This document shows, in pieces, positions 1 through 9,805 of a stretch of 64,000 nt of DNA. The DNA comes from Acidiluteibacter ferrifornacis (GTDB lineage Bacteria; Bacteroidota; Bacteroidia; Flavobacteriales_E; Vicingaceae), in the NCBI RefSeq assembly GCF_009909615.1, contig NZ_WWNE01000006.1, positions 186,001 to 250,000 of the forward strand. The letters run 5' to 3'. Position 1 is the first letter of the stretch; each line of letters opens with the position of its first letter. Both the position numbers and the translations under genes were made by a program. Below the pieces are notes generated by a model, which was not told the DNA's origin, ran no database searches, and worked only from the letters and a program-made list of their open reading frames with translations.

Positions 1-1415
1 TTCTGACTTTCATCTTGAATAAAAAACCACAACGGTGTTTGAGTTTCTACTTTAGAAATCTTTTGATTGAGTAGTGTAAACGATGGTTTCGTAATAACCA
101 CATTACCAAAAGGAGCAGCTAAAGGTGGGAAATATGATAATTGCTTCCCTGTAGACTCTTCTATTTTGAATAGTGGAAATGTTGGATTCAACACACCTGT
201 CACTTCATTGGTTTGTTTTCCTCTAGACTCTATGGTAACGCCTAACTTCAGCTCGTTGACCAAAGCAGTTGAAGTCTGATTACTAATAACGAACAAAGCA
301 GACTTATTATTCAGCTCTGATTTAATTCGAGCCGACTGAGCTGCGCTGTTTGGAATCCCATGATAAATAATCAAATTATATGGTGCTGAGTTTCCTTTAA
401 AATTAGATATCAACTGCACATCGACTTCGTAATTTTGATTGAGCTCAACGTTTCGTTTGATGGCTGCCACATCAGGGTGTGGAGCATTGGCCAAGATCAA
501 AATCTTTTCCTTTCCATCTAGTACATCAATATAGATCGATTTACTATTGTTCACCGTGCTCATTTCTCCTGCAACTTCGGATAATGTAACCGTATACTTT
601 TGCAGACCTACGGCCGTAGCTTCAAGTAAAATTGGCAACTCTTTGAAATAGTCTGCTGTTTTTATAGTCAACACATCGGAGAATACTACTTTTCCATTGT
701 GTGAAACGTTTAATGTCGTTTTAGAGCCGTTTAACTTTTGTGCGTTTACCGCAACCGATATTGGAAATTGGTTTCCTTTAAAAGCAATTTTATTGGCAAC
801 AACTTTACTTAGCAATAGGTCTTTATTGATGCTCGTATCTCCTAGAATTACAGAATAAATCGGGAAATTAAAATTAGACGAAACAAACAATGGATTTGAC
901 CCCGTATTGTAGATACCATCGGAAGCCAATATTAATGCGCCTACATTTCTATTGCTATAGCGATTTTCAATGTCATCGATAACCTTGGAAATATCGGTTT
1001 GTGGTGCAGTGTAATCAATGGTTCCACCCTCTTCCAATTCATTGCCAAAGGTGTAGGCTTTTACTTCATAATTTTCACTCAACTGCTTTTTTAACTCTTC
1101 AAGTTGAGCTAAATAGTCGGTCTTGTAAAAACTAGAATCTTTATTTAATAATATACTTTGAGAGTTATCTTGCGCAAAAAGCACAATTGGTGGCTCCACT
1201 TCTCGCTCCAAATGTTTGATGTAAGGAGACAACAGTAAAAAAGCCAACACAGATACCGCTACAAAACGAAGTGCGGCCAATCCCTTCACTTGCCATCCGA
1301 CAAATTCACTATGTTTCTTATTGTTCCAATACAGAATAAAAGCATAAATACCCCCTAAGGTCAAGCAAAAAAGAATAAACCAAAGGGGGTATTTTGTAAT
1401 GATAGAAAAATCCAC
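1..1415 (-). CDS. VWA-like membrane protein, C-terminus beyond window
   Basis: An open frame runs off the left edge, so about 471 codons are visible and the C-terminus is missing. The start is probably GTG at 1415; an in-frame TAA lies four codons upstream and no ATG is available. Two hydrophobic helices (about residues 10-29 and 46-65) are followed by a MIDAS-like DNSQS at residues 83-87 and, near residue 170, LILASDGIYNTG, both typical of von Willebrand A folds. The rest reads as beta-rich extracytoplasmic domains. It starts 24 nt after fabG on the same strand, so it is probably cotranscribed. Large two-helix VWA-like proteins like this are common in Bacteroidota but uncharacterised; no function is claimed. 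Confidence 0.75.
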   Translation of the reverse strand, partial: MDFSIITKYPLWFILFCLTLGGIYAFILYWNNKKHSEFVGWQVKGLAALRFVAVSVLAFLLLSPYIKHLEREVEPPIVLFAQDNSQSILLNKDSSFYKTDYLAQLEELKKQLSENYEVKAYTFGNELEEGGTIDYTAPQTDISKVIDDIENRYSNRNVGALILASDGIYNTGSNPLFVSSNFNFPIYSVILGDTSINKDLLLSKVVANKIAFKGNQFPISVAVNAQKLNGSKTTLNVSHNGKVVFSDVLTIKTADYFKELPILLEATAVGLQKYTVTLSEVAGEMSTVNNSKSIYIDVLDGKEKILILANAPHPDVAAIKRNVELNQNYEVDVQLISNFKGNSAPYNLIIYHGIPNSAAQSARIKSELNNKSALFVISNQTSTALVNELKLGVTIESRGKQTNEVTGVLNPTFPLFKIEESTGKQLSYFPPLAAPFGNVVITKPSFTLLNQKISKVETQTPLWFFIQDESQ

Positions 1416-1439
1416 TATAAGATCTTATTTAGGTGCTTA

Positions 1440-2186
1440 TTAAGTCAGCATTGCGCCACATACATTGATGGTTTGCCCAGAAACGTATGCAGATAAATCA
1501 GACGCCAAGAACAAACAAACGTTGGCTACATCTTCAGTTTCACCCGGACGACCCAACGGAATACCTTTTAACCAACCTTGCATCACATCTTCTCCTAATT
1601 CTGCTGTCATTTCTGTAGCGATGAATCCTGGAGCAATGGCATTGCATCGGATATTTCTAGAACCCAACTCTTTCGCGATAGATTTAGTGAATCCAATAAT
1701 TCCTGCTTTAGAAGCGGCATAGTTCGATTGTCCTGCATTTCCATTTACTCCAACTACTGAACTCATGTTGATAATAGAGCCAGAACGTTGTTTCAACATG
1801 GTGCGCTGAACATGCTTTGTAATATTGAATACTGATTTTAAATTCACATCGATTACTTGCTGGAAGTTCTCTTCAGACATTCTCATCAACAAACCATCAC
1901 GTGTAATTCCTGCGTTGTTCACCACGATATCAATCGTTCCAAATTCTGCAACGACATCATTGATCAATTTTTCTGCTTGTGCATAATCTGCAGCATCAGA
2001 CTGATAACCTTTTGCTTTTACACCAAAAGCAGCCAATTCTTTTTCTACTTCTGCTGCTCTGTCAGGAGATGACACATATGTAAAAGCCACTTGAGCACCT
2101 TGCTCAGCAAACTTTACCGCTACTCCTTTTCCTATTCCTCTTGTAGCTCCTGTGATTAAGGCTACCTTTCCTTCTAATAATTTCAT
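1440..2186 (-). CDS. fabG: 3-oxoacyl-[acyl-carrier-protein] reductase FabG
   Basis: NADPH-dependent reduction of 3-oxoacyl-ACP in fatty-acid elongation; cytoplasmic SDR-family tetramer. The 248-residue length is normal. Visible motifs are the cofactor loop TGATRGIG near the N-terminus, NNAG, the catalytic Ser in INMSSVVG and the YxxxK motif in SNYAASKAG. The frame stays open to 2297, but the extra 37 residues are hydrophobic and unrelated to the family, so the start is the ATG at 2186 giving MKLLEGKVALITG. A promoter-like TATATTTG lies on this strand at 2223-2216, about 30 nt upstream, without a clear TTG partner. The VWA-like gene follows 24 nt downstream. Confidence 0.93.
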   Translation of the reverse strand: MKLLEGKVALITGATRGIGKGVAVKFAEQGAQVAFTYVSSPDRAAEVEKELAAFGVKAKGYQSDAADYAQAEKLINDVVAEFGTIDIVVNNAGITRDGLLMRMSEENFQQVIDVNLKSVFNITKHVQRTMLKQRSGSIINMSSVVGVNGNAGQSNYAASKAGIIGFTKSIAKELGSRNIRCNAIAPGFIATEMTAELGEDVMQGWLKGIPLGRPGETEDVANVCLFLASDLSAYVSGQTINVCGAMLT

Positions 2187-2535
2187 GTATGTTGTATTAA
2201 TCGAATTCGAACTACCAAATATAAGTAAAGACTGTTGTAAAATGGTAAGAAAAGTGGAGATAATGAAGATGAGTGTGAATTGTTCAGTTTGGTTCACATC
2301 GACTCACTTCAGCTTCGCTCAATAAACGAAGCTAAACAACCAAATATCAGCAAAAAAACAAAAACAATTAATCTCATTGATTAGCAAAAGTGTTCATTTA
2401 AATTACAAGAAGAATTAGTTTTTTAACTTAGAGTACCCATTTTCAAATAGTCCATAAGTGTCTTTATTCTTCGGGGGATTTGATGACTCCGGTGCCTGAA
2501 TGAAGCCGAAGGCAGAGGAATTATATTTATAGCGG
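2187..2535. other. Intergenic stretch upstream of fabG
   Basis: About 350 nt without a credible gene. It holds the fabG promoter-like TATATTTG (2216-2223, minus strand), a small hairpin with AGCTTCG/CGAAGCT arms near 2310-2333, and non-coding AT-rich sequence. No tRNA, terminator with a U-tract or small conserved ORF was recognised. Confidence 0.6.
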
Positions 2536-3084
2536 CTATGAATTAATTCCAATCATATTTTTTGAAAATTTGTAACTACGAATTAAGTGAAATCGATATT
2601 TCTCATCTTCTTCTCCGAGAAATTTAATTCCAATGGATTTCAACAATTTACTAATCTCCCACATTTGCTTAAAATTATAATCAATAAAATGAATTTTCCT
2701 TCCCGACTTGAGGTACAAAATATAAATGGGAAAAGATATTGAACTCAACCCAACTCCCTTTAGATAAGATTTTTTCGATTTACTAAAGCCAATAACATCT
2801 ACTTTATCAAAGCTTTTTGAATATATCAATGGAAAATAACCAAGTAGTAATCTTTCTCCCTTTATTGCAAGAAAGTTTGGCTCTTGATATATATTCTGCC
2901 CTACCAATAAGACAATCAACAATAAGAATACAAATATTATAATCGGAATTAACTCAAACTTCAAGATAGTAACTGAAGTGCTAATGATGAAAAATATAGG
3001 TGAAATTAAAATTAACAATGAAATTAATCTCAGAATAAAACATACATAATTGGTCTTTGCTCTTTTCATAAATCTATAACACAT
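2536..3084 (-). CDS. Uncharacterised two-helix membrane protein
   Basis: No family was recognised. With the ATG at 3084 the product is 182 residues; the frame also has a TTG at 3096 and an ATG at 3069 (MKRAKTNY), and the last is equally plausible. Two hydrophobic segments close to the N-terminus form a hairpin, followed by a soluble beta-rich C-terminal part (about residues 75-170) reminiscent of the small PH-like domains in bacterial membrane proteins. A TATATTTG -7 box lies on this strand at 3101-3094, immediately upstream, which favours a start at 3084 or 3069. The gene stands alone between fabG and the sucD terminator. Function unknown. Confidence 0.6.
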   Translation of the reverse strand: MCYRFMKRAKTNYVCFILRLISLLILISPIFFIISTSVTILKFELIPIIIFVFLLLIVLLVGQNIYQEPNFLAIKGERLLLGYFPLIYSKSFDKVDVIGFSKSKKSYLKGVGLSSISFPIYILYLKSGRKIHFIDYNFKQMWEISKLLKSIGIKFLGEEDEKYRFHLIRSYKFSKNMIGINS

Positions 3085-3137
3085 AGAGAGTACCAAATAT
3101 AATCAATCTCCTAATCAACCTATTTACCCAACAAAAA

Positions 3138-3169
3138 AAGCCCTTTATCTCTTCCGAGATAAAGGGCTT
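3138..3169 (-). terminator. Rho-independent terminator of sucD
   Basis: A perfect 14-bp stem (3138-3151 with 3156-3169, loop TTCC) followed on the minus strand by a run of seven T (3139-3133, overlapping the stem base). It lies 24 nt after the sucD stop codon. Confidence 0.9.
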
Positions 3170-3192
3170 CGTATATTTAATATGAAAGAATC

Positions 3193-4071
3193 TTAAGCAG
3201 TAACGCCCATCAATCCAGCCATTTTTGCACCAATTTCAGCAGGAGATTCTGCTACTGTAATACCACAAGCAGCCATAATCTTCATCTTAGCCTCAGCAGT
3301 ATCATCAGCTCCACCAACAATCGCACCTGCGTGACCCATTGTTCTTCCTGCAGGAGCAGTTTGACCAGCAATAAAACCAACTACTGGCTTCGTACCGTTT
3401 TCTTTAATCCAATTAGCAGCATCAGCTTCCATATTACCACCGATTTCACCAATCATGATGATACCCTCAGTTTCTGGATCGTTCATTAATAACTCCACTG
3501 CTTCTTTAGTAGTTGTTCCAATAATTGGATCTCCACCGATACCAATAGCTGTAGTAATTCCCATACCTGCTTTTACTACTTGGTCTGCTGCCTCATACGT
3601 TAATGTACCAGACTTAGAAACAATACCGATTTTTCCTTTCTTGAAAACGAATCCAGGCATAATACCCACTTTCGCTTCTCCTGGAGTAATCACACCTGGA
3701 CAGTTAGGACCTACTAAACGACAATCTTTATCAGAAATGTAATTTTTTACCGCGATCATGTCCTTCGTAGGAATTCCTTCAGTAATACAGATAATCACTT
3801 TGATACCTGCCTCAGCAGCTTCCATAATTGCATCGGCAGCAAAAGCCGGTGGAACAAAGATGATAGAAACATCAGCTCCTGTCTCCTTTACCGCATCTGC
3901 TACAGTATTAAATACTGGCTTGTCTAAATGAGTTTGTCCACCTTTATTAGGAGTAACACCACCCACTACATTTGTACCATACTCAATCATTTGACCTGCA
4001 TGGAAAGTTCCTTCACTACCGGTAAATCCTTGAACGATTACCTTTGAATTTTTATTTACTAGAACACTCAT
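3193..4071 (-). CDS. sucD: Succinate-CoA ligase [ADP-forming] subunit alpha
   Basis: Alpha subunit of succinyl-CoA synthetase, the substrate-level phosphorylation step of the TCA cycle. The 292-residue length fits. Visible features are the CoA-binding Rossmann start ([12 protein letters not shown]), [18 protein letters not shown], and the GHAGAIVGG segment near residue 245 that carries the phosphorylated histidine. The partner sucC is not adjacent, as is usual for Bacteroidota where sucC and sucD are often separate. It has its own consensus promoter (4117-4147) and terminator (3138-3169), so it is a monocistronic unit. Confidence 0.95.
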   Translation of the reverse strand: MSVLVNKNSKVIVQGFTGSEGTFHAGQMIEYGTNVVGGVTPNKGGQTHLDKPVFNTVADAVKETGADVSIIFVPPAFAADAIMEAAEAGIKVIICITEGIPTKDMIAVKNYISDKDCRLVGPNCPGVITPGEAKVGIMPGFVFKKGKIGIVSKSGTLTYEAADQVVKAGMGITTAIGIGGDPIIGTTTKEAVELLMNDPETEGIIMIGEIGGNMEADAANWIKENGTKPVVGFIAGQTAPAGRTMGHAGAIVGGADDTAEAKMKIMAACGITVAESPAEIGAKMAGLMGVTA

Positions 4072-4116
4072 TATTTGCGTTTTATTTTTTCTTTAAAAAG
4101 GATTTTTTAACGAGCC

Positions 4117-4147
4117 CAAATTTATGCTTTTATGCCTTCAACTGCAA
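4117..4147 (-). promoter_or_regulatory. Bacteroidota-type promoter of sucD
   Basis: On the minus strand TTG (4147-4145), a 20-nt spacer and TAAATTTG (4124-4117) match the -33/-7 consensus of Bacteroidota primary sigma. The expected transcript starts about 40 nt before the sucD ATG. Confidence 0.7.
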
Positions 4148-4211
4148 AGCATATCTACATAAATAAATGAACAAAAATTAAATTCTTCCTTTTAGGTAAC
4201 TCGATTTCCTT

Positions 4212-4239
4212 TTGAATGTAGGGAGTTTTGCTATTTTTG
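4212..4239 (+). promoter_or_regulatory. Promoter of the DUF6702 operon, nearly leaderless
   Basis: TTG (4212-4214), a 17-nt spacer and TATTTTTG (4232-4239). The ATG is at 4244, only four nt after the -7 box, so the mRNA should start at or within a few bases of the start codon. Confidence 0.6.
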
Positions 4240-4243
4240 AGCC

Positions 4244-4729
4244 ATGAAAAAATGGGGATTAATTCTACTTTTATTGGTTTCAGCCCAAGTTGTAAGCGCT
4301 CATAAGTTTTATGTTAGCCTCACACAAATCAACTACAACTCCAAAACAAAATCAATTGAGGTCACTCTCAAACTTTTTACCGATGACTTAGAATTGTCCA
4401 CCACTAACTTTTCTAAAAAAACAGTAAAAATTATCAATGCAGAAGATTCAGACGTCGAAATTGCGAACTATATAAAAGATAAATTCTCAATATCCATAAA
4501 TAATAAGGTTCAAGTATTAAATTATTTGGGCAAAGAAATGGAAAATGATGTCAGTTGGTGTTATTTAGAAATCAAAAATGTAACAGACATACAATCAATA
4601 AAAATTAATAATCGAATTTTCACAGAGCAGTTTCCCGATCAAAAAAACCTGATTCATCTAAATGTAAACGGAGTAGAGGAAAGCGCTGTTCTTACAAAAA
4701 ACACGACCACCTTTTTAATTGAACTATAA
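4244..4729 (+). CDS. DUF6702 family secreted protein
   Basis: 161 residues with a clear signal peptide (residues 1-19, cleavage after VVSA) and a predicted exported beta-rich domain. HKFYVSLTQINYNSKTKSIE directly after the signal peptide is the hallmark of the DUF6702 family, small Bacteroidota proteins of unknown function. Its TAA overlaps the ATG of the next gene (TAATG), which indicates translational coupling to the HupE/UreJ-like permease, and an M1 peptidase follows. Function unknown; the recurring neighbourhood suggests a shared role with the permease. Confidence 0.75.
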   Translation: MKKWGLILLLLVSAQVVSAHKFYVSLTQINYNSKTKSIEVTLKLFTDDLELSTTNFSKKTVKIINAEDSDVEIANYIKDKFSISINNKVQVLNYLGKEMENDVSWCYLEIKNVTDIQSIKINNRIFTEQFPDQKNLIHLNVNGVEESAVLTKNTTTFLIEL

Positions 4730-5304
4730 TGGATTTTGGCATCTATTTTACCTTGGGCTTAGAACATATTACCGACATTAATGGTTTCGATCATATGTTA
4801 TTTATAGCAGCGCTAATGGCACCATTTGCAATAAAAGATTATAAACAAATTTTAATTTTGGTGACGGCCTTCACTGTTGGTCATTCATTGACATTGGCCT
4901 TGGCATCGTTAAAAATCATTCCGTTTAATCCAACAGTCATCGAATTATTAATTCCGGTGACGATTTTCATTACCGGAATATATAATCTAATAAGAAAGGA
5001 ATCTGCCACAAATTCTAAAACCATAAGTTACCTCATCGCTCTAATTTTTGGTTTAATACATGGGATGGGGTTCTCCAATTTTTTCCAATCACTTTTAGGG
5101 AAAGAAAGTTCTATTGTCAAGCCTTTATTTGCTTTCAATTTAGGTGTTGAAGCTGGTCAAATCCTATTTGTTTTCATTCTATTGTCAATACAATTCTTAC
5201 TTTTAAGGATTTTAAAATTCAAATTTAGTTGGTGGAAGAATGCGCTAAGTACGTTAGCTGTCGTTGTTTCTGCTTTTCTTTTTACTCAACAAATCATATC
5301 TTAA
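4729..5304 (+). CDS. HupE/UreJ-like membrane protein
   Basis: A 191-residue polytopic protein with about six hydrophobic helices. It carries the conserved histidine motifs of the HupE/UreJ superfamily: GLEHITDINGFDHMLF near the N-terminus, VGHSLTLALA in the second helix region and GLIHGMGFSN further on. Family members near hydrogenase or urease genes are implicated in nickel or cobalt uptake; no hydrogenase or urease genes are visible here, so the substrate is unproven. It starts within the stop codon of the DUF6702 gene and ends 3 nt before the M1 peptidase start, so the three form one operon. Confidence 0.8.
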   Translation: MDFGIYFTLGLEHITDINGFDHMLFIAALMAPFAIKDYKQILILVTAFTVGHSLTLALASLKIIPFNPTVIELLIPVTIFITGIYNLIRKESATNSKTISYLIALIFGLIHGMGFSNFFQSLLGKESSIVKPLFAFNLGVEAGQILFVFILLSIQFLLLRILKFKFSWWKNALSTLAVVVSAFLFTQQIIS

Positions 5305-5307
5305 TAT

Positions 5308-7635
5308 ATGAAATACAAACATTTACTTTCTTTAAGTAGTGCTCTATTTTTAACAGTTGTATGCTTCGCACAAAGCGAAAACACCAATAAGAGTTATTTC
5401 AAGCAATTGTACGATGAATTACCTACACCAAACTCCTTCCGCACTGCCTCAGGATATCCGGGACATCAATATTATCAGCAAAAAGCTGATTATGTGATGG
5501 ACATCGTTTTGGATGATGAGAAGCAAACCATCACGGGTTCTGAAACGGTAACTTATACCAATAACTCTCCCGATGTATTGCCATATTTATGGGTTCAGCT
5601 GGATCAAAACATGCGAGCAAAAGATTCGGATACACGTAAGATTCAATCAATGAGTATCGGAGATAGCTTAAGTTTTGAAGCACTGGATAAATACATCAAT
5701 CCTTTTGATGGTGGGTTTAAATTAGAGAAAGTAACTGATAGTAGAGGAAATAAATTGGACTATACCATCAATAAGACAATGATGCGTATTGACTTACCTC
5801 AACCATTGAAGCCGGGAGCAACGACTTCATTTAAAATTGATTGGTGGTACAACATCAACGATCGCATGAAAATTGGTGGTAGATCAGGTTATGAATATTT
5901 CGAAGAAGAAGACAATTACCTTTATACTATTGCTCAGTTTTTCCCAAGAATGGCTGTCTATAATGATGCTGAAGGATGGCAAAACAAGCAATTTCTAGGA
6001 AGAGGAGAATTTACCTTACCTTTTGGCGATTACCAAGTAAACATTACCGTTCCGTCTGACCATGTGGTTGCTGCAACTGGTGAGCTACAAAACTCTTCTG
6101 AGGTAATGACTTCTGCACAAAGAAAGCGTTTTGCGGAAGCAAGAAACAATACCACAGCGCCGGTATTGATCATTACTCAGAAAGAAGCAGAAGAAAACGA
6201 AAAAGAGAAAGCGAAAGGAACAAAGACATGGAAGTTTAAAGCAAGCAATGTGCGTGATTTTGGATTCGCTTCATCACGTAAGTTTATATGGGACGCTATG
6301 GCAGTTAAGTTTGGCAACAGAACCGTGATGGCGATGTCGTATTACCCCAAAGAAGGAAATCCTTTATGGGAACAGTACTCAACTCGAGCTGTAGCGCATA
6401 CTTTGAGAAGCTATTCTGAACATACATTTGATTATCCTTATCCGGTTGCGATATCTGTAAATGCAAAAAGCATCGGAATGGAATACCCCATGATTTGTTT
6501 CAATTATGGTCGACCTGAAGAAGACGGCACCTATAAAGAGCGAATAAAATATGGAGTAATTTCAGTAATCATTCACGAAGTAGGACACAATTTCTTCCCA
6601 ATGATTGTCAACTCAGACGAACGTCAATGGACGTGGATGGACGAAGGATTGAATACTTTTTGCCAATACATGGCGGAACAAGAATGGGACATCAACTATC
6701 CTTCAAGAAGAGGCCCTGCTTATAAGATTGTAGATTACATGAAAGGGGACAAAAGCAACATTTCTCCCATTATGACCAATTCAGAGTCCATTTTTCAGTT
6801 TGGAAATAATGCTTACGGGAAGCCAGCAACAGCTTTAAACATTTTGCGTGAAACTATCATGGGCCGAGAGTTGTTTGATTTTGCTTTTAAACAATATGCC
6901 CAAACATGGATGTTCAAACATCCCACACCTGCTGATTTCTTTCGTTTAATGGAAGATGCGTCAGCAGTAGATTTGGATTGGTTTTGGAGAGGTTGGTTTT
7001 TTACCACTGACCACGTTGACATTGCTATTGACAATGTGCAATGGTTGCAAGTTGACTCGAGAAATCCTTCCAAAGAAATGGCATTTCAACGAGAGCAAGC
7101 GAATAAAGATGAGGAGGCATTTATTGGCACGATTAGAAACAAAGAATTGAAACCGAAAAATGTTGTAGTAACCGACACAAAGGCGAATGACTTTTACAAT
7201 TCATACGACCCCTTTGAACCTACAAAAATTGACGAAAAGGCTTATGAAAACTATATGAATTCATTAGATGATGTTCAAAAATCTACTTTAGAACAACCTT
7301 TAAATTTATATGATGTCACCTTTTCTACTCCAGGTGGAATTCCAATGCCAATCATTGTTGAGTTTGAATTTACGGATGGTAGTAAGGTCAAAGAGTATAT
7401 TCCTGCTGAAGTATGGAGAATGGGAGATAAAACCATCAAAAAATTATTCTATTTCGAAAAAGAAGTGGTAGGATTAAACCTTGATCCAAACTTGGAAACT
7501 GCAGACATCAATAGAAATAACAACTATTGGCCTGCAAGAATTGAGCCCAGTAGATTTAAACTTTATAAGGAGAAAGAATCGAAAGAAAAAGAGAATCCAA
7601 TGCAAAGGATGAAAAGAGCCGAAGAAATGGATTAA
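5308..7635 (+). CDS. M1 family zinc metallopeptidase
   Basis: 775 residues with a signal peptide (cleavage near VVCFAQ, residue 22), then the M1 aminopeptidase N-terminal beta domain, the catalytic domain and a C-terminal extension. The zinc site is intact: HEVGH at residues 423-427 and the third ligand Glu446 in WTWMDEGLN. It probably acts in the periplasm or on the cell surface to trim peptides. The charged C-terminal tail (EKESKEKEN) lacks a T9SS signal. Third gene of the DUF6702-permease-peptidase operon; a hairpin terminator follows at 7657. Confidence 0.9.
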   Translation: MKYKHLLSLSSALFLTVVCFAQSENTNKSYFKQLYDELPTPNSFRTASGYPGHQYYQQKADYVMDIVLDDEKQTITGSETVTYTNNSPDVLPYLWVQLDQNMRAKDSDTRKIQSMSIGDSLSFEALDKYINPFDGGFKLEKVTDSRGNKLDYTINKTMMRIDLPQPLKPGATTSFKIDWWYNINDRMKIGGRSGYEYFEEEDNYLYTIAQFFPRMAVYNDAEGWQNKQFLGRGEFTLPFGDYQVNITVPSDHVVAATGELQNSSEVMTSAQRKRFAEARNNTTAPVLIITQKEAEENEKEKAKGTKTWKFKASNVRDFGFASSRKFIWDAMAVKFGNRTVMAMSYYPKEGNPLWEQYSTRAVAHTLRSYSEHTFDYPYPVAISVNAKSIGMEYPMICFNYGRPEEDGTYKERIKYGVISVIIHEVGHNFFPMIVNSDERQWTWMDEGLNTFCQYMAEQEWDINYPSRRGPAYKIVDYMKGDKSNISPIMTNSESIFQFGNNAYGKPATALNILRETIMGRELFDFAFKQYAQTWMFKHPTPADFFRLMEDASAVDLDWFWRGWFFTTDHVDIAIDNVQWLQVDSRNPSKEMAFQREQANKDEEAFIGTIRNKELKPKNVVVTDTKANDFYNSYDPFEPTKIDEKAYENYMNSLDDVQKSTLEQPLNLYDVTFSTPGGIPMPIIVEFEFTDGSKVKEYIPAEVWRMGDKTIKKLFYFEKEVVGLNLDPNLETADINRNNNYWPARIEPSRFKLYKEKESKEKENPMQRMKRAEEMD

Positions 7636-7656
7636 TCTAATATTAAACTCAATTTG

Positions 7657-7697
7657 AAATGGTCAATTATTATAGCATAATTGGCCATTTTCTTTTT
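7657..7697 (+). terminator. Terminator after the M1 peptidase
   Basis: A 14-bp stem with one G-U pair (7657-7670 with 7677-7690, loop TATAGC) followed by a T-rich tract. It closes the DUF6702 operon. Confidence 0.75.
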
Positions 7698-7789
7698 ACT
7701 GTGTGACAATTAGAAATGAATTTTAATTCAACAAAAGTATTCACAAAGAATAATGGTACCCATTTAGGAATACTATTGAAAACGTTTAT

Positions 7790-9805
7790 TTAAAAATAAA
7801 CTTCTACTTTGAGACCGTTTTCTGAACTTAATTTATACTCTCCATCTAACTGCAAGACCAAAGTTTTAAACAACTCAGCACCAAAAGTCCCTTTATCAAA
7901 TGCTTCATCCGGATTATCCAATCCTACCCCATTGTCAGTAATAGAAAGATATCTTTTTCCATCGGCATATTTCACGATAATTTTTATGAATCCACTATCT
8001 GATTTAAATGCATACTTAAAGCAATTTGTCAATAATTCATTCACCAACAAACCTAATGGTATAAGCTCTTCTATAGTTAAATCTTTTATTTCTATACTCT
8101 TTTCTACTTCAATCCCTTCACTTGAGTACACACTTTGAACCCTGTCTACAAGTGTATTAATATAGTCGGCTACATCAATTGTGGCAAAATCCTTAGATCC
8201 ATAAAGTTGCTGATGAACTAACGCCATGGAGTTAATACGCCCTTGCATTTCCTGATAGTTTGCCTTTAGCTGATAACTCTTACTGGTATTCGACTGTAGA
8301 CGCATTAAACTTGAAATTATTTGGAGATTATTCTTAACACGATGGTGAATTTCCTTCAGAAGAACCTCTTTCTCTTCTTTACTAATTAATGTTCGTTTTA
8401 ACTCTTCGTTAGTCGCATCGATAATGGCATTACTTTTTTTCTGAGCTCTATACTTACTGTAGATCAAAAACAGCAAACCTGCAATAAATAAAAGACAAAT
8501 GCTCAAAAGGTTTCTAATGTTTTGCTCACTTTCCAATTGTTGTATCCTCTTTTCTTGTGCTAATGCAGTTATATTATTCTCCCTTACACGCTCTAAACTA
8601 TCACGAAAAATTTGTCGTTCTTGATTATACTTCACTTCTAAGTTCTCCAAAACCTTTACTTCAACTTGATCATATAAAGAATCTTTATATCTGGAGTAAG
8701 CTTGTTGGTATTTCAGTGCTGATTTGTAATCATTCTTCTTCACGCTTAAGCGTACTAAAAGAGTATAGACCTCAGAATAATATCGATTTACACCAATCTC
8801 TCGAGTGAGTTTTAATGCTTGATTTAAAACCTCTTCGCCTTTACTCAACTCTCCGTTCTGAATGTAGCACTCCCCCAGATTAAACAAAGCGATAATAGAG
8901 CCTACTTTATCATCGTTCTTGAGACATATCTCTTTTGATTGATTAAGGCTTAGAATTGCTTTATCAAACTGCTTCTTCTCTAAATAGATAATTCCAATAT
9001 TTAGGTAGGCTTTACTATTAATGTGGGAGGTGGAAAAATTGTTAGGATCCTTTATAATCAAGTCTAAATAATATAATGCGCTATCGTTATTCTTCAGCAT
9101 AATATGTGACACCGCAATGTTGTTGTAAGAAATCAATAGGTTGGTATTCTTATTTAATATTCTATTAATTTTACAAGCTTCATAGTGATAAGTTAACGCC
9201 TTCTGATAGTTTCCTATCTCTTGATAGATATTTCCAATATTGTTATTACTATTAGCATACTCCACAATAATAGAAGAATCTCTTGCATAAACCTTCTCTA
9301 CTTTAAAGAGTGTATTCAGACTCTCTTCTTGCTTACCTTTTCGAAATAAAATAGCAGCATAAGTATTGTAAGCTCTAGCTAATTCTAATGTAGCATTCGG
9401 TAATGCAAAATCTATTGCCCTAGATATCTCACTTTCTGCCTTAATTAACTGCCCTCGTTTTTGAGAAATTTCAGATCGGGTATAATAGTACTGAGATAGA
9501 GAGACGCTGTCGTTAGAATTATATAAATCATCTTGGATATGATTCAACAAGCGCTCTGCCGTATCTAATAAAGAAACCCTTATTGCTGCTTTAGCTGTTG
9601 ACAAAGCCGTTAATAGATAGTTCGGGTTATTTGCATCAATGCTTAATAGTGCTTTATTTAAATAAAAATAATGAAGACTGTCATTAATTTCTAAATATTG
9701 AGCAGAAAGCTGTTTCCAATCTTGGTAGGTTTTAACTTCATTAGCAAATGAAGTTTTATTACCCAAGAACAAGATTAGCAAGAAAATTATTTTAAATAAT
9801 CGCAT
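7790..9805 (-). CDS. TPR-containing sensor histidine kinase (HisKA_2 type)
   Basis: 671 residues starting at the ATG at 9805, where the signal peptide MRLFKIIFLLILFLG begins; an ATG at 9835 would add ten polar residues. Order: signal peptide, about eight TPR-like helical repeats (about residues 60-380, periplasmic), a coiled coil, one membrane helix near 433-452, the phospho-acceptor region HHRVKNNLQIISSLMRLQ near 487, and an HATPase domain with N-box NELLTNCFKYAF and G-box DNGVGL. This layout is common in Bacteroidota. No response regulator gene is adjacent, so the partner is encoded elsewhere. The end FYVEVKL read backwards is normal for the HATPase fold. Confidence 0.88.
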   Translation of the reverse strand: MRLFKIIFLLILFLGNKTSFANEVKTYQDWKQLSAQYLEINDSLHYFYLNKALLSIDANNPNYLLTALSTAKAAIRVSLLDTAERLLNHIQDDLYNSNDSVSLSQYYYTRSEISQKRGQLIKAESEISRAIDFALPNATLELARAYNTYAAILFRKGKQEESLNTLFKVEKVYARDSSIIVEYANSNNNIGNIYQEIGNYQKALTYHYEACKINRILNKNTNLLISYNNIAVSHIMLKNNDSALYYLDLIIKDPNNFSTSHINSKAYLNIGIIYLEKKQFDKAILSLNQSKEICLKNDDKVGSIIALFNLGECYIQNGELSKGEEVLNQALKLTREIGVNRYYSEVYTLLVRLSVKKNDYKSALKYQQAYSRYKDSLYDQVEVKVLENLEVKYNQERQIFRDSLERVRENNITALAQEKRIQQLESEQNIRNLLSICLLFIAGLLFLIYSKYRAQKKSNAIIDATNEELKRTLISKEEKEVLLKEIHHRVKNNLQIISSLMRLQSNTSKSYQLKANYQEMQGRINSMALVHQQLYGSKDFATIDVADYINTLVDRVQSVYSSEGIEVEKSIEIKDLTIEELIPLGLLVNELLTNCFKYAFKSDSGFIKIIVKYADGKRYLSITDNGVGLDNPDEAFDKGTFGAELFKTLVLQLDGEYKLSSENGLKVEVYF

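Noticed and set aside
67-279. Short plus-strand frame at the left edge
   Set aside because: It is antisense to the VWA-like gene, which is open across the whole region with recognisable motifs.
2187-2297. Longer FabG with a hydrophobic N-terminal extension
   Set aside because: The extra 37 residues do not belong to the family, and the promoter-like box TATATTTG lies inside this stretch.
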